64,000 bases of DNA, taken from contig JBDHVC010000004.1 of assembly GCA_039809495.1 (NCBI GenBank), positions 62,001 through 126,000 on the forward strand, read 5' to 3'. Shown here in pieces: positions 16,301 through 24,641 of the stretch (positions within the stretch are counted from its first letter, which is position 1; each line of letters opens with the position of its first letter). The position numbers and the translations under genes are program-made. Source of the DNA: JAFLCL01 sp039809495. GTDB taxonomy: Bacteria; Myxococcota_A; Polyangia; Polyangiales; Sandaracinaceae. The notes under the pieces are model-generated. The model was not told the DNA's origin. It made no database searches and saw nothing but the letters and a program-made list of their open reading frames with translations.

Positions 16301-19135
16301 GAGGCGCTGCTCTCGTCCTGGCGGACGGAGCCGGCCGTCGTGCCGGCGCTCCTCGAGGCCCTCGATCGGCTCGCCGAGCGCGATCCCGATCGCGGGTTCG
16401 ATCGCCTCGTCGAGGCCGCGATCGTGCTCGGACCGAGCGGCCGCGCGTTCGCGGATCGCGCCTTTGCGCTCGCCGTCGTACGCGGGGATCGCGGCGCCGT
16501 CGTGCGAGCCGCCGAGTGTCTGCTCGTCGGGCCCGAGGAGGACCGCGCCGCGGCGCTCCGACACATCGCGCATCTGCGTCGCGACCGAGCCGATCGCGCG
16601 GGAGAGGCGCGCACCTGGGCCCGGCTCCTCGCGGTCGCGCCGCGCGACGACGAGGCGCTCCATCGGCTCGCGCAGATCTATGCCGAGGCGGGCGATCGCG
16701 ATCGCTTCATCGCGTCGCTCGCGCTCCGCGTCGAGGAGGGCTCGAGCCCGCACGAGCGCGCCATCGGCCACCTCGAGCTCGCGGCGGCGTTCGCTCGCAC
16801 CCTCGCGGAGCCCGAGCAGGCCGAGGCGCACCTCGCCGCGGCGGAGGCCGAGCTCGAGACGCTCGAGGGCGACGAGGACGACACGAGCGCCGAGCACGCC
16901 TCGCGCCTCTCGCACCTCGGGCTCGCGTTGCTGGCGATGGGGCGGGCCGAGCGCGGCCTCACGCTGCTCCTCACGGAGGCTCGCCGCGCCGAGGGCGCGG
17001 ACGCCGTGGGGCTCTACGAGTCCGCGATCGCCGCGGCGCTGCTCGCGGGAGGCCCCTCGCGAGCGCTCGCGATCACGGAGGAGGCGCTCCTGCGTTGCGG
17101 CATGCGCGGCAAGCTGATGCTCGCGTTCGAGCAGCTCACGCTCGACGCGCACGACGTCGAGAGCGCGGAGCGCGTCTATGCCCTCCTCATCGACGCCGCG
17201 CTCGGCGCCCACGGCCGTCGAGCGCTCGCCTACCGCCGAGCGCGCTGGCTCGACCGGGCGGGCGCTCACGAGCGCGCGCTCGAGGCCTACGTCGAGGCCT
17301 GTGAGCAGCAGAGCGGCGGCGGCGCGCTCTTGACCGCGCTCGAGCGGCTCGCGCGATCCGTCGAGCAACCCTCGAGCCTCGCGAGGGGGCTCGAGGCGCT
17401 CGCGAGGAACGCCTCGCACCCGACGATCCGCCTCTCGCTCCTCCGGCGCACGGCGCGGCTCTACGCGGACGAGCTGCACGATCCCGAGCGCGCGCTCCAG
17501 CTCCTCGCGACCGAGTGGACGCGCACGCTCTCGAGCGAGCTCGAGCCCGACGTGCTCTCGCTCCTCGCGTCGGCGATGGCGCACGCGCGCCGAGCCGCCG
17601 AGCCGATCGCGGAGCAGCTCCTCGACGTGATCGAGCGCCACGCCGCGGAGGCCTGGATGGGCGAGGAGCGCGCGAGCCTGCTCCGTAAGGCGATGCGGCT
17701 CACCGCCGCGGGGCTCGGCGACGAGGCGCGCGCCGAGGCGTACGCCTTGCGCGCGGTCGCCGCGCTCTCGGACGAGGACGCCGAGCCCGAGGCGCGACGC
17801 GCGCCGCTCGACGAGCTCGCCTCGCTCCTGCGCGCCCGAGGCGTCGAGCCGCCGCTCGATGCGTGGCTCGCGCGCGCGGGCCTCACCGACGTCCTACCGA
17901 CCGTCCCCGGATCGCTCCTGGCCCCCTCGCTCGACGAGGCGAAGGTCCCCGAGGAGAGCGCGCACGTAGAGCCCGAGGAGCGCCCAGCGCCGCGCGTCGA
18001 CGCGGAGGCCGAGCCCGAGCCGGAGCCGGAGCCCTCAGACGAGCCCCTCCCGATCACCTCCACCCGCACCGAGGCGGAAGCTCGAGCGCCGAAGACGACG
18101 CCGAGGGCGTGGCGAGCGCTCGCTCGCGAGGGCGGCGCCTCGAGCGACGAGGCGAGCGAGCTCGGGCTTCGAGCCTCGTTCGTCGACGATCCACGGCGGG
18201 TGAGCGATCTGGAGGAGCTGGCCCGACGCGGCGGCCCGACGACGCGGGCGGTCGCTCGGCGCATCCTCGCGGTGACGGAGAGCGAGGATCGAGCCGAGCC
18301 GCTCTCCCTCGACACCGCCGAGCTCGACGCCTCGAGCGAGCTCTTTCGCCACGCGAGCCTCGATGGGGCGCGCGAGCTCCTGCGCCGCCTCTGGGAGAAC
18401 GCGCGCCACCTCTTCAAGAAGACGACCCGCGATCTCGGCGTGATCGGCACCGATCGGGTCGGCGCGCACGACACCTCTCCGATTGGGCTCGCGACGGCGC
18501 GCGTCGCGCGGCTGCTCTCGATCTCGGAGCCCGTGATCTTCCAGGTCGTCGATCGCCAGCCGCGGCGCGCGGAGGTGCTCCCGACGACGCCCCCGTCGGT
18601 GCGGATCTCGACGGCGCTCGGGCGCGAGGGGGCGCTCCTCGACTACGAGCTCGCGCGCGCGCTCGAGCTGGCGAGGCCGGAGCACGTCCTCGTCGCGACG
18701 CAGCCCGAGCCCGATCGCCAGATCCTCTTCGACGCGATCGTCGCGGCCTTCGGGCCGGCCACGGCGGTGCACGCCTCGAGCCGCCGCCGCGAGGTGGCGA
18801 TGCTGACCGCCAACCTCTGGAGCACGCTGCCGCCGCTCGTCCAGAGCGCGCTCCGCGACGATCTCGAGCGCGCGGGCGGCTCGTTTCGGAACGAGGGGGT
18901 CACGACGGCGATCCACGCGGGCGCGGCGCGGCTCGGGCTCGTCGCCTGCGGCGATCCCCTGCGCGCGCTGCAAGCGGAATTCCTGCTCGATCCGGCGCTC
19001 GGAGACCTCGATCGGCTCGAGCCTGGCGCCCTCGCGCGCGCGATCGAGCGCTCCGCCATCGTGCGCGATCTCGTGCGCTTCGCGATGAGCGACGGCTTCC
19101 TCGCGCTCGTCAGCCCGCGGGACGACGCGGGCTGA
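13391..19135 (+). CDS. 1914-residue PATAN-like/TPR solenoid protein
   Basis: Very large, apparently cytoplasmic protein with no signal peptide or helix. The first about 120 residues (ALELLALEGRAGSGAYRVGG... IELRRGRIASVSRLDD) resemble a DUF4388/PATAN module, a theme shared with the gene at 8632. Most of the rest is alpha-helical repeats rich in Ala, Glu, Arg and Leu with TPR spacing. An acidic stretch containing EPEPEPEPS (near 18000) precedes a distinct C-terminal region of about 250 residues (from LFRHASLDGARELLRRLW to the end) that I do not recognise. I chose the ATG at 13391; a GTG at 13334 overlapping the upstream stop would add 19 residues. A scaffold role is inferred; no catalytic motif is visible. 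Confidence 0.75.
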   Translation: MRSWPDAPLRPALELLALEGRAGSGAYRVGGRTIELRRGRIASVSRLDDVDATFGAFLHGAGRVTASPDALDAVDLEGRVLAGDDAIEGQTALSLFVLRDLLRAVWIERLARVFALAPQAALERLPEEPLQAEHAHDVSTLALVLDALERHAAEGDAEAVGARAQEWVRFGPSALVARAKRWAQFEGPNEIRVASLLASNPAASRIAALGRAGLLEIAPATEQGLPAPTSRRPPRSSAPAAPSGPPASRAPSAPPPALEARSSLAPPRRPDVVLAPGETRVALALDLTETFPSFTLGAEALMDPLEDAERDVAALEAAGASPASRAVAWRRVAELARTELGALDEWARAAREAASADPEDPALLADAAQACAATHEVDLALAYGKAAVGVARSNEARARALSDYALLAQRLGQLEEAARAAGIVTQLAPDDPAAHRLRAQIALGAGEREEAAESFAEATTLLAEEDDERALYTSARAYRAQPDAARAIELFAGRLARGARADTAIEIRAERARLAQDPHEAQRVLLAAAERAEARGAPDRSAALLLEAFDADRGLDLVWGALESDLGEADARLERAILLEEIALEAGSDASEWWQRAADARRAIDPGGELELELRVRALEAAPTSEPAREALCDFAARTGRRDARLVGLERAIRGPNAAAPRRRELAAELEREAQGHPALLAWARAIAETGSVPTPSASVPAMDDADALEAAAMDPSRRAASVAAALRALEAREDLALERALERIARYEGRPASVAAILARSAARATTPAERAALTIGAAFYARLGRDEATLRAACEAAIAGGVASEEIALRLRRTRSGVSGDAASRDAARATGWAAEADVTRGAARARALVELARGEEARGERARAAALARSALEEDPRFARAALTLLRTDDGEGWAPSLAPVADAYRALVGDTAETLRAVALSREDAAEALATTVRWAALDPLASEPILVSLALGRRHALPEYEDAAIEALLSSWRTEPAVVPALLEALDRLAERDPDRGFDRLVEAAIVLGPSGRAFADRAFALAVVRGDRGAVVRAAECLLVGPEEDRAAALRHIAHLRRDRADRAGEARTWARLLAVAPRDDEALHRLAQIYAEAGDRDRFIASLALRVEEGSSPHERAIGHLELAAAFARTLAEPEQAEAHLAAAEAELETLEGDEDDTSAEHASRLSHLGLALLAMGRAERGLTLLLTEARRAEGADAVGLYESAIAAALLAGGPSRALAITEEALLRCGMRGKLMLAFEQLTLDAHDVESAERVYALLIDAALGAHGRRALAYRRARWLDRAGAHERALEAYVEACEQQSGGGALLTALERLARSVEQPSSLARGLEALARNASHPTIRLSLLRRTARLYADELHDPERALQLLATEWTRTLSSELEPDVLSLLASAMAHARRAAEPIAEQLLDVIERHAAEAWMGEERASLLRKAMRLTAAGLGDEARAEAYALRAVAALSDEDAEPEARRAPLDELASLLRARGVEPPLDAWLARAGLTDVLPTVPGSLLAPSLDEAKVPEESAHVEPEERPAPRVDAEAEPEPEPEPSDEPLPITSTRTEAEARAPKTTPRAWRALAREGGASSDEASELGLRASFVDDPRRVSDLEELARRGGPTTRAVARRILAVTESEDRAEPLSLDTAELDASSELFRHASLDGARELLRRLWENARHLFKKTTRDLGVIGTDRVGAHDTSPIGLATARVARLLSISEPVIFQVVDRQPRRAEVLPTTPPSVRISTALGREGALLDYELARALELARPEHVLVATQPEPDRQILFDAIVAAFGPATAVHASSRRREVAMLTANLWSTLPPLVQSALRDDLERAGGSFRNEGVTTAIHAGAARLGLVACGDPLRALQAEFLLDPALGDLDRLEPGALARAIERSAIVRDLVRFAMSDGFLALVSPRDDAG

Positions 19136-19183
19136 CGGCGCGTCTCGATCAGACGTGATCCGCCCCGCGTTGGCGCGCCGTCA
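19133..19183. terminator. Palindromic bidirectional hairpin bounded by two stop codons
   Basis: The entire gap between two convergent genes plus both stop codons is an inverted repeat. It begins TGACGGCGCG, where TGA is the stop of the 1914-residue protein, and ends CGCGCCGTCA, where TCA is the stop of the lipoprotein on the other strand. The interior contains ACGTGATCCGCCCCGC, as in the element at 37028-37075. It probably ends transcription from both sides, although no T-tract follows, and belongs to the stop-embedded repeat family. Confidence 0.6.
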
Positions 19184-20023
19184 GGGGAGATCCCGCGCGC
19201 AGCGGCCGACGGTGCAGAGCCCGCTCGCGCACTCGTCCGACGACGCGCAGATCGGCGTCTTCGAGAAGCCGGGGAGCGCGAAGATCGCGTCCTGGCCGGG
19301 CGAGCATCCCACGACCTCGCCCGTCGCGGGCACGTGATCGACGTAGAGGCAGCCGTAGCAGATCTCGAGGGGGATGATGAAGGGGCCGCTGCGGACCTCG
19401 GTCGCCCCGCCGGTCACGCCGATGAGCACGACGCTCGCGGTGACGAGCCCCTCCCCGGCCGAGGCTCCAGCGAAGGCGTCCGCGAGCCCGGCGCTGACCG
19501 AGCCCGGGATCACGTCGACCGTCGCGAGACCGAGGCCTGGGCTCTCGCCAGCCGCCGACGGAATCGTGCCGCTCGCGCGGGTCCGGTAGAAGCCCGCGGG
19601 GAGCCGCTGGCCGTTGGCGCCGAGCAGCTCGACCTCCGCGGCCTGGATCGCGATGGTGTTCGGATCCGCCTGCACCGGGAAGCTGTTGCTGTAGCGGCTC
19701 CGGATGTGGTTCTCGACCGCCAGGTGAGCGACGTAGGTCGGGACCGGGCCGAGCCCCGCGTCCGAGCGCTGCTCGGGCGTCAGCGGATCGATGTCGAAGC
19801 GCGGCGCGACGATGAAGACGCCGCCCGCGGGATCCCACGTGCACTCGTCCGAGGGCGCGACCTGATGGAGGACGATGAGCGACGGGCTCCCCGGAGCGCA
19901 CCCCGCGAGCGCGGAGAGCGCGACGAGCGCAAAGAGCGCGCGCCGGCTCGCGCGAGCGAAGGGCGATGCGCTGGCGCCGTGCGCAACCGTGACGAGCGCG
20001 TCGAGTCCACGTGACCGAGCCAT
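19181..20023 (-). CDS. Secreted lipoprotein, function unknown
   Basis: A 280-residue protein with a long, positively charged lead and a lipobox LSALAGC (lipidated Cys at residue 42), so it should be anchored in a membrane outside the cytoplasm. The mature part has no domain I recognise. Its C-terminus is Cys-rich with paired cysteines (CYGC, then C-x5-C-x4-C-x4-C spacing), of a kind common in secreted myxobacterial proteins with CxxD/ECxxGxC patterns. GGAGG lies four bases before the chosen ATG (20023); the frame continues upstream to 20083 but overlaps aroKB. It is downstream of aroKB on the same strand. Confidence 0.75.
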   Translation of the reverse strand: MARSRGLDALVTVAHGASASPFARASRRALFALVALSALAGCAPGSPSLIVLHQVAPSDECTWDPAGGVFIVAPRFDIDPLTPEQRSDAGLGPVPTYVAHLAVENHIRSRYSNSFPVQADPNTIAIQAAEVELLGANGQRLPAGFYRTRASGTIPSAAGESPGLGLATVDVIPGSVSAGLADAFAGASAGEGLVTASVVLIGVTGGATEVRSGPFIIPLEICYGCLYVDHVPATGEVVGCSPGQDAIFALPGFSKTPICASSDECASGLCTVGRCARDLP

Positions 20024-20079
20024 GAAGCCTCCATGCTCGCTCTTGCGAGCCTCGTCAGCGTACCGAGGGTGGCGGATGG

Positions 20080-21702
20080 TCACAAAAAATCGGGGGAACC
20101 CGCGGCGAGCTCCTCCACGAAGGATAGCACCTCACGGAAGGGCAGGCGCCGAACGTGCGCCGTTCCCGGCGCGCCGGCCACGACGAAGCGAAGCTCCTCG
20201 CCGTCCCCCTTCTTGTCCAGGGCGAGCCACCTCGCGGCCTCGCCCGAGCGAAGGCGCGGCCAGCTCCGCGGCAAGTCGAAGCGCGCGAGCAGACGAACGA
20301 GGCGCTCGACGTCCGCCCGCGTCGCGACTCCGAGCGCCTCGCTCAGCCGGAGCGCCGCGACGAGCCCGATCGCCACGGCCTCGCCGTGCACGAGCGCGTA
20401 GCCGGACGCCGCCTCGACGACGTGCCCGAGCGTGTGGCCCAGGTTGAGCAACCGGCGCGCCCCCTCCTCGCGCTCGTCGGCCGCGACGACGCGCGCCTTC
20501 GTCCGAACCGCTCGGCGGATCGCGCGCTCGCACGCCTGAGAGCCCGCGGGCGTCCGCGCGAGCAGCGCCGACGCGTCGTCCTCGAGCGCGCGGACGTCCG
20601 CCTCGCCTTCGATCCAAGCCGTCTTCACCAGCTCCGCGAGCCCGGCCCGCAGCTCGCGCTCGGGGAGCGAGGCGAGCGCGTCGACGTCGGCGAGGACGAC
20701 GCTCGGCTGATGGAACGCCCCGACGAGGTTCTTGCCCTGCGCGCGGTCGATCCCCGTCTTGCCGCCGACGGAGCTGTCGAGCATCGCGAGCAGCGACGTC
20801 GGCAGGAGCACGAAGCGGAGCCCTCGCAGGAGCGTCGCGGCGGCGAAGCCGGCTACGTCGCCGACGACCCCGCCCCCGACGGCGACGACGACGGCGCCTC
20901 GATCGACCCGCGCGTCGAGCGCCGCGTCCCAGATCCGCTCGACGCAGGCGAGCGACTTCGACGCCTCGCCCGGCGCCAGGACGACCCACGTCGCGGGGAG
21001 GCCCGAGGGGGCGACCCACCGCTCGGCGAGCGATCGCAGGTTCGCGTCGGTGACGACGACGAGCCGACGCGCGGAGAGGCGCTCGAGCTCCGCGCCGAGC
21101 ATCTCCGAGCTCCCGCTCCCGATCACGACGCGGTAGCTGCGCTCGAGGAGCGCGACCAAGACCGCGCGCCGGTCCAGCGCGAGGTGCTCGGCGATGACGC
21201 GCGCCGACGCCTCCGGGCTCATCGAGGAGCCGTCGAGCACGCGGTGCGCCTCGGCGTACGCGCCGCGACGACGCGCAAGGAGCCGCTCGAGGTGCGCGCG
21301 CGGATCGTCGCCGTCGAGCAGCGGCCGCCTCGCGCGAGGGGTCCGCGACGTCCGCTCGAAGAGGACGTCGATCGGCGCCTCGAGCGTGACGACGACCCCC
21401 CGCGAGAGCAGGCGAGCCCGCGAGCCCGCGTCCTCGACGGTGCCGCCGCCCAGCGCGACGACGAGCGGCTCGTCCCGAGCGACGAGCTCGAGCACGGCGC
21501 GGCGCTCGAGCTCCCGAAAGGCGGGCTCCCCGCGCGCGCGAAAGAGCTCGGCGACGCTCGCGCCCGCCTCGCGCTCGATCAGCTCGTCGAGGTCGACCGA
21601 CGCGCAGCCGAGGCGCGCCGCGAGGAGCGGCGCGATCGTGCTCTTGCCGACGCCCGGCGGCCCTGAGAGGTAGACGTGGAGGCTCACGCCGTGCGCGCCC
21701 AT
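20080..21702 (-). CDS. aroKB: Fused shikimate kinase / 3-dehydroquinate synthase
   Basis: Bifunctional cytoplasmic enzyme of the shikimate pathway, 540 residues. Residues 1 to about 175 are shikimate kinase: Walker A GPPGVGKST (14-22), DLDE for shikimate binding, ALGGGT, and the lid RRPLL. Residues about 185-540 are dehydroquinate synthase: NAD-binding GGGVVGDVAGF, SSVGGKTGID, the metal ligands Glu in LAELVKT and His in NLGHTLGH and LVHGEA. The two activities are non-consecutive steps (AroB is step 2, AroK step 5), so the fusion is for co-expression rather than channelling. The start may instead be the GTG five codons in (SLHVYLSG). The FHA regulator ends four bases upstream. Confidence 0.95.
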   Translation of the reverse strand: MGAHGVSLHVYLSGPPGVGKSTIAPLLAARLGCASVDLDELIEREAGASVAELFRARGEPAFRELERRAVLELVARDEPLVVALGGGTVEDAGSRARLLSRGVVVTLEAPIDVLFERTSRTPRARRPLLDGDDPRAHLERLLARRRGAYAEAHRVLDGSSMSPEASARVIAEHLALDRRAVLVALLERSYRVVIGSGSSEMLGAELERLSARRLVVVTDANLRSLAERWVAPSGLPATWVVLAPGEASKSLACVERIWDAALDARVDRGAVVVAVGGGVVGDVAGFAAATLLRGLRFVLLPTSLLAMLDSSVGGKTGIDRAQGKNLVGAFHQPSVVLADVDALASLPERELRAGLAELVKTAWIEGEADVRALEDDASALLARTPAGSQACERAIRRAVRTKARVVAADEREEGARRLLNLGHTLGHVVEAASGYALVHGEAVAIGLVAALRLSEALGVATRADVERLVRLLARFDLPRSWPRLRSGEAARWLALDKKGDGEELRFVVAGAPGTAHVRRLPFREVLSFVEELAAGSPDFL

Positions 21703-21706
21703 CGGC

Positions 21707-22972
21707 TCATCGGAGCCCGTGCTTCTTCGCGAGCCGCGCGAGGTGGTTGCGATCGATGCCCGCCTCGTCCGCCGCCCGCGAGACGTTGCCCCCCGCGCGC
21801 TCGAGCAGCTCCGCGACGTACCCCCGCTCGAACGCGTCGAGGAGCCGCTCCTTCGCCTCCTTGAAGGGGAGCCGAGCCAGCTCCGCCGTCGTCGTCCCCG
21901 GCGCGCTCGAGGCGGCCTCGACGCGCCGCGCGAGGTGGCTCGAGCGCAGGAGCGTCTCCTCGATGAGCTGACGCAGCTCGCGCACGTTGCCCTCGAAGGG
22001 CCTCGCGCGGAGCTGCCCGAGCTCGCTCGAGGGCAGGCGCACCTCGGCGTAGCCGAGCTCCTCGAGGATCGCGTCGACGAGCCGAGGGAGGTCCTCGCGC
22101 CGCTCGCGGAGCGGCGGGATCTCGATCCGGTTGCCCGCGAGGCGGAAGAAGAGCTCGCGCCGGAGGCGGCCTTGCTCGACGAGCGCGCGAGGATCGCTGC
22201 GGCTGGTCGTGATCCAGCGGATCCCGAGCTGGTCGCGATCGCTCTGCTCGATCGCCGCGCTCACGGCCTCCTCGACGGCGAGCGAGGCCTCGTCGATCCG
22301 ATCGAGGAGGATCGCCCCGTCGCGCATCGCGACGAGGGCGTGCGGCGCGAGGCCCTCTCCTCGCGCCAGATCGAGCTCGAGGAGCGCGGGCCGCCTCCCC
22401 TCGGCGCGCGGCGCCCTCGCGTTACGCATCGCCTCGTGGAGCGCGCGCGCCGCGAGGGTCTTGCCGACCCCGATGGGGCCGTGGATCCACACGGCGGACG
22501 TCCCCACGGCGGCGCGCTCGAGCAGCCCGAAGACGCGCCGCATCCCCTCGCTCGCGCCCACCATCGCGCCAAAGCGCGTCGCCTCGGAGGGCGCCTCGGG
22601 GAGCGGCGCGTCCGCCAGGAGGAGCTGGAGGCGGGTCCGTCCCACGCGCACCTCGGAGCCGGCGCCGAGCACGATCGACTCGACGCGCGTGTCGCCGACG
22701 AAGGTCCCGTTCGTCGATCGCAGGTCCTTCACGCGCACGCCCCCTGGGACGAGCGAGAGCTCCGCGTGGTGGCGCGAGACGGTCGCGTCCGCGAGCACGA
22801 CGTCCGCGCTCGCGTGGGAGCCGACGATGAGCGAGCCGACGTCGAGCAGCCGCTCGAGCCCTCGATCCGGCCCGACCGTCACGCGCACGAGGACCCGCGG
22901 GACCACCGCCGCGCCGCCGCCGTCCGTGCCCGCGACGCCCGTCTCGGGCCCCATCCTGCTCGTCCTCTCCAT
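21707..22972 (-). CDS. FHA-AAA+-Fis regulator lacking the sigma-54 contact loop
   Basis: A 421-residue protein shaped like a sigma-54 enhancer-binding protein. Residues about 25-115 form an FHA domain (GSHASADVVL, SRHHAEL, STNGTFV) that should bind phosphothreonine. Residues about 135-345 form an AAA+ domain: Walker A GPIGVGKT (165-172), degenerate Walker B ILLDRID (221-227), and RELFFRLAGNRIEIPPLRERREDLPRL. The end is a Fis-type helix-turn-helix (GGNVSRAADEAGIDRNHLARLAKKHGL). The ESELFGHEKGAFTGA loop that normally touches sigma-54 is absent: only about 25 residues separate the first beta strand from Walker B. It may not activate sigma-54. The ATG at 22972 is chosen; the ATG at 22954 is also possible. 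Confidence 0.85.
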   Translation of the reverse strand: MERTSRMGPETGVAGTDGGGAAVVPRVLVRVTVGPDRGLERLLDVGSLIVGSHASADVVLADATVSRHHAELSLVPGGVRVKDLRSTNGTFVGDTRVESIVLGAGSEVRVGRTRLQLLLADAPLPEAPSEATRFGAMVGASEGMRRVFGLLERAAVGTSAVWIHGPIGVGKTLAARALHEAMRNARAPRAEGRRPALLELDLARGEGLAPHALVAMRDGAILLDRIDEASLAVEEAVSAAIEQSDRDQLGIRWITTSRSDPRALVEQGRLRRELFFRLAGNRIEIPPLRERREDLPRLVDAILEELGYAEVRLPSSELGQLRARPFEGNVRELRQLIEETLLRSSHLARRVEAASSAPGTTTAELARLPFKEAKERLLDAFERGYVAELLERAGGNVSRAADEAGIDRNHLARLAKKHGLR

Positions 22973-23059
22973 GCGCTCTGGCTCGCGTGCCGTCGGGTCG
23001 TGTCTCGATGGGTGGCGCGCGCGGAGCGCGGCGCACGGCCCCAGGATACCAGGCGCGGT

Positions 23060-24472
23060 ATGGTGCGTCGCATGCAGAACGACGCCTCGACCTCGGATCG
23101 AACCGGACGCGACGCGTGCGCGAGGCGCCGGAGCGCGCTCGGCGCGACCATCGACGCACCCGCGCTCTTCTTCGCGGGCGCGTCGCAGCCCCGCAACTAC
23201 GCCGCCAACACCTTCGCGTTCCGCGCGACGAGCCACTTCCTCTACCTCGTCGGGATCCCGCTCGAGGGAGCGGTCCTCGCGGTCCGACCCGGCGGCGCGA
23301 GCGTCCTCTTCCGTCCTCGCGAGGAGCCGGACGCGGCGCTCTGGCACGGCCCGGGCCTCGACGACGCGGAGCTCGCCTCGCGGATCGGCTGCGAGGTGCG
23401 CGCGCTCGACGAGCTCGAGGAGACGATCGAGCTCGAGGCGGCGGCGACGCTCCCCGCGATCGACGCGCAGACGCTCGCGCTCCAGTCGCGGCTCCTTCGG
23501 CGCCCGATCGCCCCTCGCGCGCTCGAGGGGATCGACGCTCGGCTCGCGGACGCGATGATCGCGCTGCGCCTCGCGCACGACGACGCGGCGATCGCGGAGC
23601 TGCGGCGCGCCGCGTCGGCGACGACCGAGGCCCACCTCGCGGGGATGAAGGCGACGCGCGACGGCCTCTCGGAGTGGCACGTGCGCGCCGTGATGCTCGG
23701 CGCGCTCGCCTACGACAATTGCGGCGTCTCGTACGAGCCGATCGTGACGATCCGCGGCGAGGTGCTCCACAACACCCGCTACCCGAACCGGCTCCACGAC
23801 GGGGCGCTCTTGCTCGCCGACGTCGGCGCGGAGACCGCGTCGGGGTGGGCGGGCGACGTCACGCGCACCTGGCCGGTGAGCGGCGCCTTCAGCGCGACCC
23901 AGCGCGCGCTCTACGAGGTCGTCCTCGCCGCGCAGGCGCGCGCGATCGAGCTCGTCCGGCCCGGCGTGCGCTATCGCGACGTCCACGTCGCCGCGAGCCA
24001 CGTCGTCGCCGAGGGGCTCCTCGCGCTCGGGATCCTGCGCGGCGCGTCCGCGGAGTCCCTGGTCGAGGTCGGCGCCCACGCGCTCTTCTTCCCGCACGGC
24101 GTCGGGCACCTCCTCGGCCTCGACGTCCACGACATGGAGGACCTCGGCGACCGCGCTGGCTACGCCCCGGGCCGGAGCCGGAGCTCGCAATTCGGCCTCT
24201 CCTACCTCCGCCTCGATCGCGATCTCGCGCCGGGGATGGCCGTCACGATCGAGCCTGGCTACTACCACGTGCCCGCCATCCTTCACGATCCCGCGCTCAC
24301 GTCGCTCGTCGCGCGCTTCGTCGATCGGGACGCGCTCGCGCGCTTCTCCGACGTGCGCGGGATCCGGATCGAGGACGACGTGCTCGTCACCCTCGAGGGG
24401 CACGAGGTGTTGACGAGCGCGATCCCGAAGGCGATCGACGAGGTGCAGGCGGCCGTACGCGCCGGCCGCTGA
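23060..24472 (+). CDS. M24 family Xaa-Pro aminopeptidase
   Basis: Cytoplasmic metallopeptidase that removes the residue before a proline, 470 residues. The N-terminal creatinase-like domain includes NYAANTFAFRATSHFLYLVG. The C-terminal pita-bread domain carries the metal ligands: Asp in LLADVGAE, Asp in WAGDVTRTW, His in HGVGHLLGLDVHD, Glu in TIEPGYY and Glu in IRIEDDVLV. The ATG at 23060 is taken; the ATG at 23072 would remove four residues, and neither has a clear Shine-Dalgarno. It diverges from the FHA regulator across 87 bp, so the promoters must be back to back. Confidence 0.93.
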   Translation: MVRRMQNDASTSDRTGRDACARRRSALGATIDAPALFFAGASQPRNYAANTFAFRATSHFLYLVGIPLEGAVLAVRPGGASVLFRPREEPDAALWHGPGLDDAELASRIGCEVRALDELEETIELEAAATLPAIDAQTLALQSRLLRRPIAPRALEGIDARLADAMIALRLAHDDAAIAELRRAASATTEAHLAGMKATRDGLSEWHVRAVMLGALAYDNCGVSYEPIVTIRGEVLHNTRYPNRLHDGALLLADVGAETASGWAGDVTRTWPVSGAFSATQRALYEVVLAAQARAIELVRPGVRYRDVHVAASHVVAEGLLALGILRGASAESLVEVGAHALFFPHGVGHLLGLDVHDMEDLGDRAGYAPGRSRSSQFGLSYLRLDRDLAPGMAVTIEPGYYHVPAILHDPALTSLVARFVDRDALARFSDVRGIRIEDDVLVTLEGHEVLTSAIPKAIDEVQAAVRAGR

Positions 24473-24481
24473 CCTCCGCCT

Positions 24482-24641
24482 CGCTCACAGCACGAATCCG
24501 TCGCCCTGCTTCGTGTTGTTCCTTCCTCATGAGAGGGTCTGCCCGCGGCCCCTCCCTCCCGCCGAGCGAAGCGGCGTGAGCCCTCCCGCCGAGCCAGCGC
24601 GCGTCTGCCCGACGGATCACGTCGAGTGAGGCGCGCTGTCA
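24482..24641 (-). repeat. Long dispersed hairpin repeat, copy 1
   Basis: About 160 bp, nearly the full gap between the aminopeptidase and def stops. Read on the minus strand it starts TGACAGCGCGCC, with TGA being the def stop, and ends near GATTCGTGCTGTGAGCG. It aligns along its full length with copies at 56763-56925 and 58223-58390. Paired arms include AGCGCGC/GCGCGCT (24596-24602 with 24631-24637), CGAC/GTCG inside it (24610-24613 with 24621-24624), CGCCG/CGGCG (24560-24564 with 24572-24576) and CACGAA/TTCGTG (24491-24496 with 24510-24515). It does not look like any repeat family I can name. Confidence 0.8.

Noticed and set aside
20080..21702. aroKB fusion as a possible missed frameshift between two genes
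   Set aside because: The frame is continuous with no slippery site, and residues 165-190 form a plausible linker; AroK-AroB fusions are known.
22973..24403. Upstream extension of the FHA regulator frame to 898 residues
   Set aside because: It runs antisense through the aminopeptidase gene and has no domain content. FHA begins within 30 residues of the ATG at 22972.
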